This document shows, one piece after another, positions 55,357-64,000 of a stretch of 64,000 nucleotides of DNA. Every line of letters begins with the position of its first letter. Within the stretch, counting starts at the first letter, position 1. Below the pieces are notes generated by a model. The model did not search any database and was not told the DNA's origin. It worked only from the letters and a program-made list of their open reading frames with translations. The stretch comes from Streptomyces abyssalis (lineage in GTDB: Bacteria > Actinomycetota > Actinomycetes > Streptomycetales > Streptomycetaceae). The stretch lies in NCBI RefSeq assembly GCF_001751365.1, contig NZ_LJGT01000040.1:1-64000 (forward strand), given 5' to 3'. Made by a program: the position numbers and the translations under genes.

Positions 55357-56127
55357 CTATTCGGTGACCGGCCCGTCGATGAGAACGGCCAGCCCGTCGA
55401 GGACACGGCCGAGGCCGAACTCGTAGGCGTGTTCCGGGCTGTAGGCGGCGCCATGGGCGGTGCCCGCTGCCGTGCCCACGCGGACGGCGACGGGATAGGC
55501 GCGGGGATCGAGGACCTTTTCGAGCAGGGGGGCGTTGGCGGCCCACCACTGCTCGTCGTCCATCTTGCTCTTCTGCCGGGCGGCGCGTGCCTCGGCCGTG
55601 GAGCGGGCGTTGGCCTGGACGAAGTCGAGAAGGAAGGTCAGGGCAGCGTCCATCTCGACGTCGTCGAGGCCGTGTCCCTCCAGCGCCGACAGTTCGTGCT
55701 CGTACTTGGCCATCATCCCCGGCCCCAGCGGCGGCCGGCTCGTGGAGACCGTCGCGGCCCACGGGTGCGTCTCGAACAGCGTCCTGTTCTCCTCGGCCAC
55801 CGCCGTCAGCCGGGCCCGCCACTGCTGTCCCGTGGTGTCGGCACGGGTCATCTGCGCGTACGCGGCATCGAGCATGAGGTCCAGCAGCTCGGCCTTGCCG
55901 GGCACGTAGGTGTAGAGCGTCATCGGCGCGACCCCCAGCTCCTGTGCGACGCGGCGCATGGTCAGCGCGTCCAGCCCGTCGGCGTCCGCCAGCCCGACCG
56001 CGACGGCGACGACCGTGTCGATGCTCAGCCGCTGCTGCGGGCCGCGTCGCGGGGCGTCGGCAGGAACTCGCCACAGCAGTTCCAGGCTGCGGGCCGGATC
56101 ACCGGCACTGCTGCTGTCGACAGGCAC
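55357..56127 (-). CDS. TetR-family transcriptional regulator
   Basis: A 256-residue regulator with HTH about 35-80 (LTMRRVAQELGVAPMTLYTYVPGKAELLDLML) and a TetR_C_1-type (tetracycline-repressor-like) ligand domain 90-250. GTG 56127 follows GAGG. It is divergent from the VOC gene; the 88-base spacer holds a clear inverted repeat, so the regulator probably represses itself and the VOC gene. The ligand is unknown; VOC neighbours often confer resistance to small toxic compounds. Confidence 0.93.
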   Translation of the reverse strand: MPVDSSSAGDPARSLELLWRVPADAPRRGPQQRLSIDTVVAVAVGLADADGLDALTMRRVAQELGVAPMTLYTYVPGKAELLDLMLDAAYAQMTRADTTGQQWRARLTAVAEENRTLFETHPWAATVSTSRPPLGPGMMAKYEHELSALEGHGLDDVEMDAALTFLLDFVQANARSTAEARAARQKSKMDDEQWWAANAPLLEKVLDPRAYPVAVRVGTAAGTAHGAAYSPEHAYEFGLGRVLDGLAVLIDGPVTE

Positions 56128-56155
56128 GTGGAAATCCTCACACGGGGAGACATTC

Positions 56156-56184
56156 TTGTACGCGGTACACTGTACATCGTACGA
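56156..56184. promoter_or_regulatory. Operator-like inverted repeat between tetR and VOC genes
   Basis: TTGTACGCGGTAC (56156-56168) and GTACATCGTACGA (56172-56184) match as inverted repeats at 10 of 13 positions with a three-base spacer. The GTAC cores are repeated four times. Position in the divergent promoter fits a TetR-dimer pair. Confidence 0.65.
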
Positions 56185-56215
56185 AGTAACTTGCCGCCCG
56201 GTTCAAGGAGCCCTT

Positions 56216-56605
56216 GTGTCGATCACCGCTTCCGCCGTGTCCCTGAACGTCGACGACGTGGCGGCGTCCAGCGCCTTCCTCACCGGCCATTTCGGATTCC
56301 ATGAGGAGATGGCGGCCGACGGCTTCGCGTCACTGACCCGCGCGGACGCCGGCATCAACGTCGTCTACCTGCGGCGTGGCCTCGCCTCACTCCCCGACGA
56401 CCAGCGCGACGACCACGCCGACGGTGTGATCCTCGCCTTCACCGTGGACGACCTCGAAGCCGAACTGGCCCGGCTGACCGCTGAAGGAGTCACCATCACG
56501 ATGCCGCTGCGGGAAGAGCCCTGGGGCGAGCGCGCCTTCCAGGTCACCGACCCGAACGGGGTCATCGTGCAGCTCGTCGACTGGAACGCGGCCGGCAGCG
56601 ACTGA
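56216..56605 (+). CDS. VOC-superfamily (glyoxalase-like) protein
   Basis: A 129-residue vicinal-oxygen-chelate protein with one pair of beta-alpha-beta-beta-beta modules: N-terminal ITASAVSLNVDDVAASSAFL, C-terminal AFQVTDPNGVIVQLVDW with the typical DPNG turn and metal-ligand glutamine/valine positions. GTG 56216 lies after AAGGAG at a good distance. Relatives are fosfomycin/bleomycin-type resistance or dioxygenase proteins. Control by the divergent TetR is likely. Confidence 0.91.
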   Translation: MSITASAVSLNVDDVAASSAFLTGHFGFHEEMAADGFASLTRADAGINVVYLRRGLASLPDDQRDDHADGVILAFTVDDLEAELARLTAEGVTITMPLREEPWGERAFQVTDPNGVIVQLVDWNAAGSD

Positions 56606-56621
56606 ACCCGCCCGTACGAGC

Positions 56622-56647
56622 CCGCCCGCGCGGGCCCGCGCGGGCGG
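56622..56647. terminator. Bidirectional GC terminator
   Basis: CCGCCCGCGCGGG (56622-56634) is followed directly by its reverse complement (56635-56647). It lies between the convergent VOC and lipase genes. Confidence 0.75.
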
Positions 56648-56678
56648 TGCCGGGCGACTCTCCGTCAGCGCCCGTCTG

Positions 56679-58076
56679 TCAGCGCTGCCCCTGCCCCTGC
56701 CCCTGCCCGTGTCGCAGAGGCCCGGTCCCGCAGTCGGACGTGGCGGGCCTGCCGGAGAGGCGGTCGGTGAGCCAGGAGATCGCGTCGCCCTGGTCGACGA
56801 TCAGCGGCGTGAGGTGGTTGGTGAGCAACCCGTCGCCCAGGTTGGGCAGTTCGAGGGGCTTGTAGGCGACGTCCGCGCCCTTCTCGCACCAGTCCACCGC
56901 GAGGCGGCGCGCCTGCTCGTGCGGCACGATGTCGTCCTGGGTGCCGGTCGCCAGGCGCACCGGGCCCGCCGGCTTGCGGGAGCCGATCCGCTGGGCGTCC
57001 AGTGTGGCCTGGAGCTTCGGCTCCTCGGCGACGATGTCGGTGATGGACTTGCCGCTGGTCGTCCAGTCCTCGCTCTGCTTGAAGCCGTACCTGAAGATCG
57101 AGTCGCCCACGCACATCGCCGACAGATCCTTCAGTGCCGCCTTCCCCTCCGCATTGATGTTCTCGTCCGCGATCTCCTCCAGGGCGGGGTCCGACTGCAC
57201 GAAGCCGTTGATCGACCAGCCCAGCGCGCCGGCCAGCGCACTGCCGTCGATGCCCTTCATCACCTCGGTCAGATCGGCGGGCGGTGCGCCGGAATAGGTG
57301 CCGGCGAGCTTCACGTCCGGTGCGTACGACGGCTGCAGTTCGGCTGCCGCGGCGGTCGCGCCGCCGCCCTGGCTGTAGCCGTACAGGCCGACGCGCGAGG
57401 CGGCGGTGACCGACGCCCCGTCCAGCTTGCGGGCCGCGCGGGCGGAGTCCAGCAGGGCGTGTGCCTCGTCGCGGCGGTTGACGTACGTGTGCAGCCGGTC
57501 GGTCGCGCCGAGGCCCGCGTAGTCGGTGAGGACCACGGCGGCGCCGCGTGCCAGCAGCCGGTAGACCGCCACGTCCTCGTAACCGACGGATACGGACCGT
57601 CCGTTGAACCTGATCGGGTGCTCGAGAGCGAGCGAGGCGGCGCACTGGTCGCCCTGCCCCATCGTGCCCGGAGCCACGGCCACCAGCGGGCGCGGGCCCT
57701 CGCCCTTCCAGGCCGCCGACGGCTCTATGTACGCGCCGGTCACCGCCACCGGATCGCCGTTCGCGTCAGTGGACTTGTACATCAGACGGGTCGCCTCGCC
57801 GGGCAGCGGGCCGTGCGGTCCGGGCAGGCTCAGGGCGAGCGGTAGCGGCTCGGTCCGGATCAACTCGCCGTCACCGTCAGGCAGTTGAGCGGGCGGGTCG
57901 TAGAAGTCGGGGACCCGGGAGTCGTTCCGCGCGGCCGGCCGCTCCATCCCTGCCGCCGCCGCACCGGCTGGTACCGCTTGCAGGGTCAGACAGGTGAGAG
58001 CGGCGACGGCGACGGTCGCGGGCCGGCTGCGGCCGAACACCGTACGGGCGCGGAGGTTCCTGAACGGCTGGCCCAT
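56679..58076 (-). CDS. Secreted lipase-family protein
   Basis: A 465-residue alpha/beta hydrolase of the secretory lipase (LIP) family. Signal peptide about 1-40 (VAVAALTCLTLQAVPAGAAAA). Nucleophile elbow GLYGYSQGGGAT near residue 250, acid within ATGTQDDIVPHEQARR near 380, and histidine near 430 in LLTNHLTPLIVDQGDAISWL. The C-terminus ends in GQGQGQGQR, encoded by hexanucleotide repeats. ATG 58076 follows GGGAG; an upstream ATG at 58130 was rejected as it lacks one. Probably extracellular; substrate likely acylglycerols or esters. Confidence 0.9.
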   Translation of the reverse strand: MGQPFRNLRARTVFGRSRPATVAVAALTCLTLQAVPAGAAAAGMERPAARNDSRVPDFYDPPAQLPDGDGELIRTEPLPLALSLPGPHGPLPGEATRLMYKSTDANGDPVAVTGAYIEPSAAWKGEGPRPLVAVAPGTMGQGDQCAASLALEHPIRFNGRSVSVGYEDVAVYRLLARGAAVVLTDYAGLGATDRLHTYVNRRDEAHALLDSARAARKLDGASVTAASRVGLYGYSQGGGATAAAAELQPSYAPDVKLAGTYSGAPPADLTEVMKGIDGSALAGALGWSINGFVQSDPALEEIADENINAEGKAALKDLSAMCVGDSIFRYGFKQSEDWTTSGKSITDIVAEEPKLQATLDAQRIGSRKPAGPVRLATGTQDDIVPHEQARRLAVDWCEKGADVAYKPLELPNLGDGLLTNHLTPLIVDQGDAISWLTDRLSGRPATSDCGTGPLRHGQGQGQGQR

Positions 58077-58158
58077 CGCCTGCTCCCTTCGCTCTGCTCC
58101 CTCGCGGAGTGAGGGGAACGCTAAGGGCAAGCGCGTACCGTCGGTAACCCGTCGGTTG

Positions 58159-58174
58159 GTTACGCTGGAGTAAC
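58159..58174. promoter_or_regulatory. Inverted repeat GTTAC-N6-GTAAC
   Basis: Perfect 5-bp arms upstream of the lipase gene, with a further GGTAACC at 58143-58149. Such GTAAC-type pairs are typical of operators of TetR/GntR-like regulators, but no regulator is assigned. Confidence 0.35.
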
Positions 58175-58365
58175 TATTGCGGCGGCAGCGGCGAGCTTCA
58201 GTTTTCTGCCAGCCGTCCCTCGCGCGTCGGGCACGTGCCGCCCGAATCCCTGTGACCGGCCGAGGAAGCCCGCCCCTCTAACAGGCTGGTTTGAACGGCA
58301 GTTGGTCCGAGATCTCCCCGCTGCGCGGCCCGTGTGGTTCTTACGCTTACCAAGGAGGTTCGCCG

Positions 58366-59375
58366 ATGAGCCGTACGCCCGCGCACGCGGACCCCGCCCG
58401 CTGGGTCAGGACCCACGCTCACCCCCTCTTCATCCTCGACCCCGAGGCCCCGCTCGACGATCTGCGACCGTTTGCCGAGGGCGTCCGAGACGCCACGGTC
58501 GTCGCCCTCGCCCACTCCGTGCGCCACTCCCACGAACTCTCCGTTGTCTCACACCGCGTGCTGCGGCTCCTGGTAGAGGAGTACGGTTTCCGCTCGCTCG
58601 CGCTGGAGGGCGACGATCCTGTGCTTCGCGGACTGGGAACGTACGTCCGCGACGGCACGGGCGATCCGCGCGCGCTGTTGGCGCGGTCCCGCCCGTTCTG
58701 GCGAACGGGGGAGATCCTGGACGTCGTCAAACGTGGATGCGCGCCTACAACGAGCAGCACCCGCAGGACCCGGTCCGGTTCGCCGAATCGCCCGGCCCCG
58801 AGCCTGAGTTCACCGGCCCCGACAGTCTCCCCCGCATCGAGAGGCACCTCGCCGAGTCCACCGCATGGTGGCACGAGCACAGCGGGGACAGGATCGTCTA
58901 CTGGGGCGGCCTCGCGCACATGAGCGTGGTCGGCCCGCGCGCCCCCGCTCAGCCCGGTGATGCCGTGCCGCACTCCAACGCGGGCGGCTGTCTGCGCGAG
59001 TGGCTGGGCACGGAAGACGCCGCCATCGGCATGACGTTCCACCAGGGCACCGCACTCCACCAATACCCCGAGCCGCCCGCCGACTTCGCTGAGTCCGTCC
59101 TCGGCGCCGCCGGTCTCGACGCCTTCACTCTCGACCTGCGCGTCGGAGCGGGCGTGGAACCGGCAGTACGCTCCTGGCTCGATGGGCCAGTGCGGACCCG
59201 ACTGATCGGACCCGTCTACGACTCCGCGCACGACGCCGACCACCACCTGGCGGCCGACCGGCTCGCGGATCTGCTGGACGGCGTCATTTACGTCAGGGAA
59301 GTGACGGACGCCCGCGCGCTGGACGCGCCCGTGCCCTTGCGGTCGGCGCAGCCGGACACCGCCTCAGAGGTCTGA
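58366..59375 (+). pseudogene. Erythromycin esterase-family pseudogene (frameshift and internal deletion)
   Basis: The first part (58366 to about 58730) reads an erythromycin esterase N-terminus in one frame (AHSVRHSHELSVVSHRVLRL, LLVEEYGFRSLALEGDDPV), beginning at an ATG with perfect AAGGAGG. The remainder (from about 58732) continues in another frame: TWMRAYNEQHPQDPVRF, then WWHEHSGDRIVYWGGLAHMS and the C-terminal part. One base is missing at GTCGTCAAACGTGGATG. About 100 residues normally present between the DPVRF and the WWHEH segments are absent. The active-site Glu/His motif at the N-terminus (GE-x-H type) is changed to AHSVRHSHEL. The 3' end abuts an IS remnant. Confidence 0.8.
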
Positions 59376-59545
59376 GACGGTGGCCCATGTGTTGAGGCGG
59401 ATGCACCGCTTGTAGCAGAAGAGGGTTCCAGGCGTTCGCCGGTGTCGGCGCTTTGCGGGCGATGCGCACGCCGATCCGTTTGGCGCGTAGCCATCGCCGC
59501 AGACGGGGCACGTCGTATGCCTTGTCGGCGTGCAGGCGCTGAGGC
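59364..59545 (-). mobile_element. IS5-family transposase remnant
   Basis: A C-terminal transposase fragment: LHADKAYDVPRLRRWLRAKR then IGVRIARK in one minus-strand frame (about 59545-59450), then TLFCYKRCIRLNTWATVSDL in another, with stop at 59364. The segment between them (the GRHRWxxER-type catalytic region) is lost. The end bases AGGTCTGAGACGG may be part of an IS terminus. Inactive. Confidence 0.65.
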
Positions 59546-59632
59546 CTGAAGTGGCGGCCGCGGTGAGGGTCGTGTCCCGTTCGGTGACCCTCGACCGTGG
59601 GTTCTGAAGGGTGCACGCGGACGCCGTGCGGA

Positions 59633-60925
59633 TCACCGCCGTCTCGCCCACCCCGGCCGTACGAGCGTGGAGGACGCCGACGCCGCGGCGAGGAGCGCCG
59701 CAGCCGGCGGAACCGTGAACGCGGTGGTCACCGGCAGATGTTCGGCGACCCAGCCCGCGGCGGCCGATCCCGTCGCGATGCCGCTCAGCAGGGCGGTGAC
59801 GGCCCAGGTCATGCCCTCGTTCAGCCGTGCCGCGGGGACGGTCCCCTGGATGAGCGTCATGCCGGTCACCATCGCGGGCGCCGCCCCCATCCCGGCGACG
59901 AGCAGGGCCGCACCGAGCAGCAGAAGGCTCCCGGTGCTCGCCGCGCCGAAGGACACCAGGGCCAGGAAGGCCATCAGGCAGACGCACAGGGCGAACCGCC
60001 GCACGACCGGACCTGTGGGCGGCAGCGCCGTGCCGATCACGAGCCCCGCCGCCGCCGATCCCAGGGCATGGAGGGCGAGGACGACGCCCGCCGCCCCCTG
60101 CTGTCCCCGCCCGTCGGCGAATGCGATCGTCGCGACCTCCATCGAGCCGAAGACGACACCGATGCACAGGAACGCGCCCAACAGCGGGAGCAGCGCCGGG
60201 AGTCGGAGCGGCGGCGGGGCAGCGTCGGTGGTGGTCCTGGGTGCCACCGGCGGCTCGGTGCCCCGTTGCCGGGTGAAGATCAGCATGCCCAGCACGAGGA
60301 GCACGGCTCCGGCCAGCGTCCCCGACTCGGGGAAGAACACGGTGCACATGAGGGCGGCGAGGGGCGGACCGCCCACGAAACACAGCTCGTCGGCGGCCTG
60401 TTCGAAGGAGTTGGCGGTGTGCCGGGCGGCGGGGTCGGTACGGAAGATGTGCGCCCAGCGGGCCCGGGACATGCCGCCGGTGTTGGGCGTCGTGGCCGTC
60501 GCGGCGTACGAGGCGAACAGTGTCCAGTCCGGCGCTCCGAACCGCACGCACGCGGCCAGCGACACCGCTCCCGTCGCTGCGATCAGCGAGGCGGGCCACG
60601 CGATCCGCGCCTGCCCGTACCGGTCGATCATCCGCGCGGTCAGCGGCCCCACGACGGCGGTCGCCGCGAGACCGGTCGCGCTCACGGCTCCCGCCAGCGC
60701 GTACGAGCCGCGGGTGGTCGCGATCATGATGACGGCGGAGACGGTGAACATCCCCATCGGCAGCCGGGCGAGCATGTTGCCGGCCGTGAACGCACGGGCA
60801 CCCGGCACCGCGAACAGCCGTGCGTACGGGGCGAGTCGGCGCGGCACCGCACGGGGACGGCGAGCGGGTCTCTCCGAGGAGTCGGGACGGCTCTTCGGGT
60901 GCGCGATCAGGGTGTGACCGGTCAT
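59633..60925 (-). CDS. MFS transporter
   Basis: A 430-residue major facilitator protein with about 12 membrane segments and family features such as GPLTARMIDRYGQARIAWP (loop 2-3) and ALHALGSAAAGLVIGTALPP. It resembles the drug/metabolite efflux branch found in actinomycetes. Start ATG 60925 is tentative: the conserved part begins near 60830, and an upstream ATG at 61021 has a better GGGAG but would add a 30-residue basic stretch. Substrate unknown. Confidence 0.82.
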   Translation of the reverse strand: MTGHTLIAHPKSRPDSSERPARRPRAVPRRLAPYARLFAVPGARAFTAGNMLARLPMGMFTVSAVIMIATTRGSYALAGAVSATGLAATAVVGPLTARMIDRYGQARIAWPASLIAATGAVSLAACVRFGAPDWTLFASYAATATTPNTGGMSRARWAHIFRTDPAARHTANSFEQAADELCFVGGPPLAALMCTVFFPESGTLAGAVLLVLGMLIFTRQRGTEPPVAPRTTTDAAPPPLRLPALLPLLGAFLCIGVVFGSMEVATIAFADGRGQQGAAGVVLALHALGSAAAGLVIGTALPPTGPVVRRFALCVCLMAFLALVSFGAASTGSLLLLGAALLVAGMGAAPAMVTGMTLIQGTVPAARLNEGMTWAVTALLSGIATGSAAAGWVAEHLPVTTAFTVPPAAALLAAASASSTLVRPGWARRR

Positions 60926-61243
60926 GCCGAGGAGAGGTCCGCCGTCCCCGGAAGCCGGCCGGCCGATTCCGTCGTGGCGGTCGTGACGTTCCTGACGGCG
61001 GCGTAGGGGGCTGTGGGGCATGCCGCCAGGCTCCCGCCCGGCGACGTCGTACGGCCAACGGTTTTCCTGACGCCGCCGCGTGCGCAACTGCGGGCGTCCC
61101 GGGCCCAGTTCTGCGCCGTTGCCACGCGTGCGCGTCCGAGCGCCTCCGCGCAAGCGGGGAATTCGGGCGCTGAACCCTCCCCGGGATCAGGAGCCTGTCC
61201 GGCAGGAGCCGCCGGACAGACCCGGGCCCCCGCGGTCGTCAGG

Positions 61244-62845
61244 TCACCTGCCCGGGCCGGACGTGGGCGACGAGGGGTAGGACGGGTACGAAGAGTACGG
61301 CGGGTACGAGGACGACTGGTCCCGGCCTTCCGGTGCGGCCTTGGTGGTGTCGTCCCCTGTCGCGCCGGTCCAATCCCGCGTCGGCCGGCGTCCGGCGAAC
61401 TTGCCGAAGACCAGTGCGGCCGCGGTGGCGGCGAGCACGCCCGGCACCATCTCGTAGACGCCCGTCTCCAGCGGCCCGAGAAGCGGGTCGATCCTCTTCC
61501 ACAGCAGCACGGTGAGGGCACCGGTGAGCATTCCGGCCTTGGCACCGGCCGCCGTCATCCGCGGCCAGAACAGCGACAGCAGGATCACCGGACCGAAGGC
61601 AGCGCCGAACCCCGCCCAGGCGTACGCGACGATGTCGAGCACGGCGCCGCCGCTCAGCGCGATCAAGTAGGCGATCAGCGCCACGGCCAGCACGCTCAGC
61701 CGCCCGATCATCAGCAGCAACCCGTCGGAGGGCTCCCGCTTGAGGAACGTCCGGTAGAGGTCCTCGGTGAGGGACGTGGCCGATACCAGCAGCTGGCTGT
61801 CAGCCGTGGACTTGATCGCGGCCAGCACGGCCACCAGCAGGAGCGCCGCGATCCAGGGCGAGGTCAGCTCCGCGGACAGTTTGATGAAGACAGTCTCCGG
61901 GTTGCTCAGCGGCTTGCCGAGCGCGGCGATCCCGGCAAGCCCGATGAGGGACGCGCCCACCAGGACTACGGTCACCCAGGCCACGCCGAGGCGGCGGGCC
62001 AGCGGTATCTCCCGTGTGCTGCGGATGCTCATGAAGCGGGTCAGGATGTGGGGCTGGCCGAAGTAGCCGAGGCCCCATGCGAGCAGCGAGATCAGCCCGA
62101 CGGCGCCCAGCGGCTCGCCCGCCGACCATGACCTGTCGGCGAAGGACGCCTTGGTTCCCGGGTCCAGCAACGCCGGGGCGGCGGCGGTGAGTTCACTGTG
62201 CAGCGCGTCGAAACCGCCGAGCTTCCAGAGGGCGATTGCGGGAAGGGCGATCCCCGCGAGGAGCATCAGCGTGCCCTGGATGGAGTGGCTGACGCTCAGG
62301 GCCCGGAAGCCGCCGAGGATGGTGTAGATGACGATCACCACGGCGAAGACGGTGAGGCCCAGCTCGAAGCCGGCGCCGAAGATCTCGTCGGCCAGGAGAC
62401 CGCAGGCGACCAGTCCGCTGGCGACGTAGACGGTGAAGAAGACGACGGTGACGACGGACGAGAGCAGCCGGATGACCCGACTCCTGTCCTCGAAACGTTC
62501 CTGCAGGTACGACGGCAGAGTCACGGCACCGGCCCGCTCGGTGTAGACGCGCAAGCGGGGTGCGACGAGACGCCAGTTGAGATAGGTGCCGATGATCAGG
62601 CCGACGGCGATCCACGTGGCACCGATCCCGGCCGCGTACACGGCTCCGGGCAGGCCCAGGAAAAGCCAGCCGGACATGTCGGCGGCTCCGGCGGACAGGG
62701 CGGCTGCCGGGGCGCTGAGTTGACGGCTGGCGACGGTGAAGTCATCGAACGTGGCCGTTTCTCCGTGCGTCATGACGCCGACCATGACCATCGCGATCAG
62801 AAAGATCCCGAAGGTGAGCATGGTTGGGACGGTCAGGGCGAACAT
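61244..62845 (-). CDS. putP: Sodium/proline symporter PutP
   Basis: A 533-residue SSSF symporter with about 13 membrane segments. Family motifs: DFTVASRQLSAPAAALSAGA, ADMSGWLFLGLPGAVYAAG, GWLLGYFGQPHILTRFMSIR-type motif (here WGLGYFGQPHILTRFM near 265), and IKSTADSQLLVSATSLTEDLY, all typical of PutP. The last 35 residues are Ser/Tyr/Pro repeats (SYPSYPS). ATG 62845 follows GGGAG. Takes up proline with Na+. Confidence 0.94.
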   Translation of the reverse strand: MFALTVPTMLTFGIFLIAMVMVGVMTHGETATFDDFTVASRQLSAPAAALSAGAADMSGWLFLGLPGAVYAAGIGATWIAVGLIIGTYLNWRLVAPRLRVYTERAGAVTLPSYLQERFEDRSRVIRLLSSVVTVVFFTVYVASGLVACGLLADEIFGAGFELGLTVFAVVIVIYTILGGFRALSVSHSIQGTLMLLAGIALPAIALWKLGGFDALHSELTAAAPALLDPGTKASFADRSWSAGEPLGAVGLISLLAWGLGYFGQPHILTRFMSIRSTREIPLARRLGVAWVTVVLVGASLIGLAGIAALGKPLSNPETVFIKLSAELTSPWIAALLLVAVLAAIKSTADSQLLVSATSLTEDLYRTFLKREPSDGLLLMIGRLSVLAVALIAYLIALSGGAVLDIVAYAWAGFGAAFGPVILLSLFWPRMTAAGAKAGMLTGALTVLLWKRIDPLLGPLETGVYEMVPGVLAATAAALVFGKFAGRRPTRDWTGATGDDTTKAAPEGRDQSSSYPPYSSYPSYPSSPTSGPGR

Positions 62846-63218
62846 CTACTTACTCCCTGTGATGGGAAGCGACCGCAAGCGACGCAGGAAGATGCCGCGT
62901 ACGTGGCCACAGTTTCGGGTTTCCAGAGGAAGAGCCTAGGAAAGCGCAGCGCGCGCTGGCGAGGGAATCCGGGGGAGGAAAGCCCGATCGGTTTCGGATC
63001 GTGATGCGTGAGCAGCGCATTCGCCTCGAATCCGCCCGCCCGCGGGCGGCGGCCCCGGAGGCTGGACCCGGCGGGTCAACCGCCTTGCGCGGACGTGGCC
63101 TTGGGCGGTTCGCGGTGCTGCTCTTCGTCCGCCCGCAGACGCGGAGCGTGACCGGTTCTGTTCGCCGGTGCGGCCGGCCCGGCCGTCCCCAGTGGCGGAA
63201 CAAGGCTCTCCGGTGGCG
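62846..63218. promoter_or_regulatory. Intergenic region upstream of putP
   Basis: 373 bases. No credible gene on either strand; the open frames here are arginine/proline-rich shadows. It should contain the putP promoter and the terminator of the YceI gene, but no clear hairpin was found. Confidence 0.3.
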
Positions 63219-63770
63219 TCAGGAGAGCGGGGCGAGGTCGAACTCGACGCGGACCTCGTCCGACAGGCGCAGCGCACCTGCGAGCGCGGAGTACGGCTTG
63301 ATGCCCCATGAGCTCTGTACGACGGTGCCGGCGCCGCGCACCCGGCCGTCGCCGCCCAGGCCCGCCTCGATCGTGATCGGACGAGTCGTTCCCATGATCG
63401 TGAGATCCCCGGTCACGGTGAAGGACTCCGGGCTGCCGGCGACCACGGTCGATACGAACGTGATGGTGGGGTGTTCGCCGGGGCGAAGGATCTTGTCCCG
63501 TATCGTCCCCTTGATGTCAGCCCGGTCCGAGTCGGTGAGCGCCTTCAGCCCGCCGACCCCCTCCACGGCCTCCAGAGAAGCGACGTCAACAGTGACGGTC
63601 ACGGACGAACGCCCGGGATCGGCCGGATCGACAGCGACATCCCCGGACCAGCTGGCGGCCTCGATCGTCAGATCGTGACCGGCCTTGCGACCAAGCCCGG
63701 TACGGGTCGTCTTGATCCTCAAGTGACCTGTTCCCGAGCCGATTCGGTACGTCCCGCCCAAAGGCTGCAT
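63219..63770 (-). CDS. YceI-family protein
   Basis: A 183-residue YceI lipocalin-like beta-barrel: GGTYRIGSGTGHLRIKTTRT, HDLTIEAASWSGDVAVDP, HPTITFVSTVVAG, FTVTGDLTIMGTTRPITIEA. Family members bind polyisoprenoids in a hydrophobic pocket; this one has no signal peptide, as is common in actinomycetes, suggesting a cytoplasmic lipid or isoprenoid carrier. ATG 63770. Confidence 0.93.
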   Translation of the reverse strand: MQPLGGTYRIGSGTGHLRIKTTRTGLGRKAGHDLTIEAASWSGDVAVDPADPGRSSVTVTVDVASLEAVEGVGGLKALTDSDRADIKGTIRDKILRPGEHPTITFVSTVVAGSPESFTVTGDLTIMGTTRPITIEAGLGGDGRVRGAGTVVQSSWGIKPYSALAGALRLSDEVRVEFDLAPLS

Positions 63771-63868
63771 ACGGGCAACGTAGTCCGGCAGCGACGGTTC
63801 CGGGCGCGATAGTCACGCTTATGACAATCACCGGCCCGGTGCGCCGGGGCCGGTTCCCGGCGGTCCCG

Positions 63869-64000
63869 CTATGCGCGGGGCTCGGCGTGCAGGACGGCGA
63901 ACAGCGCGCGGGCGCGGGTGCCGTCCGGCATCTGCCAGTGCCCGGCGACATGGCCGCTCGCTCCTTGCCGGAGCTGGGGCGGGTCCTCGGGCGCGGGCTG
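63869..64000 (-). CDS. C-terminal end of an unidentified protein (partial)
   Basis: An open leftward frame enters from the right edge and stops at 63869. The 43 visible residues include GHVAGHWQMPDGTRARALFA and end LHAEPRA. Composition looks coding, but the family cannot be named from this piece. Confidence 0.45.
   Translation of the reverse strand, partial: QPAPEDPPQLRQGASGHVAGHWQMPDGTRARALFAVLHAEPRA

Noticed and set aside
59633..61153. IS-borne gene identity for the MFS transporter
   Set aside because: Although next to an IS remnant, its composition matches the chromosome and no IS ends flank it.

Overview
The window is high-GC DNA with the codon bias, GTG/TTG starts and gene order of the conserved core of a Streptomyces-type actinomycete chromosome. 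Several stretches follow the gene order I remember for S. coelicolor around SCO2966-SCO3020: mtnA-mtrA-mtrB-lpqB-comF-hpf-secA, the large NAD-glutamate dehydrogenase, two Ser/Thr kinases-prfB-ftsE-ftsX-S41 protease-smpB-ssrA. No prophage, CRISPR array, rRNA or ordinary tRNA was seen.

Layout. 0.1-5.7 kb: a minus-strand, translationally overlapping operon of membrane and AAA+ proteins (DUF58, MoxR, DUF4350, DUF4129, multi-pass membrane protein). 5.9-11.7 kb: divergent mtnA-mtrA-mtrB-lpqB, a methionine-salvage isomerase overlapping the MtrAB-LpqB envelope signalling genes. 11.8-21.9 kb: comF-like phosphoribosyltransferase, long ribosome-hibernation factor, an orphan NarL-type regulator, a YcaQ/AlkX-like glycosylase, a GNAT, secA and three small conserved genes. 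22.4-27.4 kb: the 1672-residue NAD-glutamate dehydrogenase. 27.5-33.9 kb: a wall-glycopolymer-like group (CDP-glycerol-type polymerase, GT4 glycosyltransferase, methyltransferase). 33.9-37.9 kb: a CUT1 sugar ABC importer without its own ATPase; one permease carries an inserted extracytoplasmic domain. 38.0-45.5 kb: an FHA-FtsK/EssC-like ATPase divergent from two Ser/Thr kinases (pkaA/pkaB-like). 45.7-53.4 kb: prfB, an LAXTG sortase-substrate-like protein, a 64-residue zinc-ribbon membrane protein, ftsE, ftsX, an S41 protease, smpB and tmRNA. 53.4-64.0 kb is more accessory: GOLPH3-like protein, MpaB-type oxygenase, TetR/VOC pair, secreted lipase, a frameshifted and internally shortened erythromycin-esterase pseudogene abutting an IS5-type transposase remnant, an MFS transporter, putP, a YceI protein and the end of an unidentified gene.

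Functional threads: envelope growth and division (MtrAB-LpqB, SecA, FtsEX, wall polymer genes, LAXTG protein), translation quality control (HPF, RF2, SmpB-tmRNA), and phospho-signalling (two kinases beside an FHA-containing ATPase). The most interesting candidates are the FHA-FtsK/kinase locus, the short tmRNA tag ANQKRDSFALAA, the permease with an inserted domain, the small proteins around ftsE and ssrA, and the decaying esterase/IS junction.
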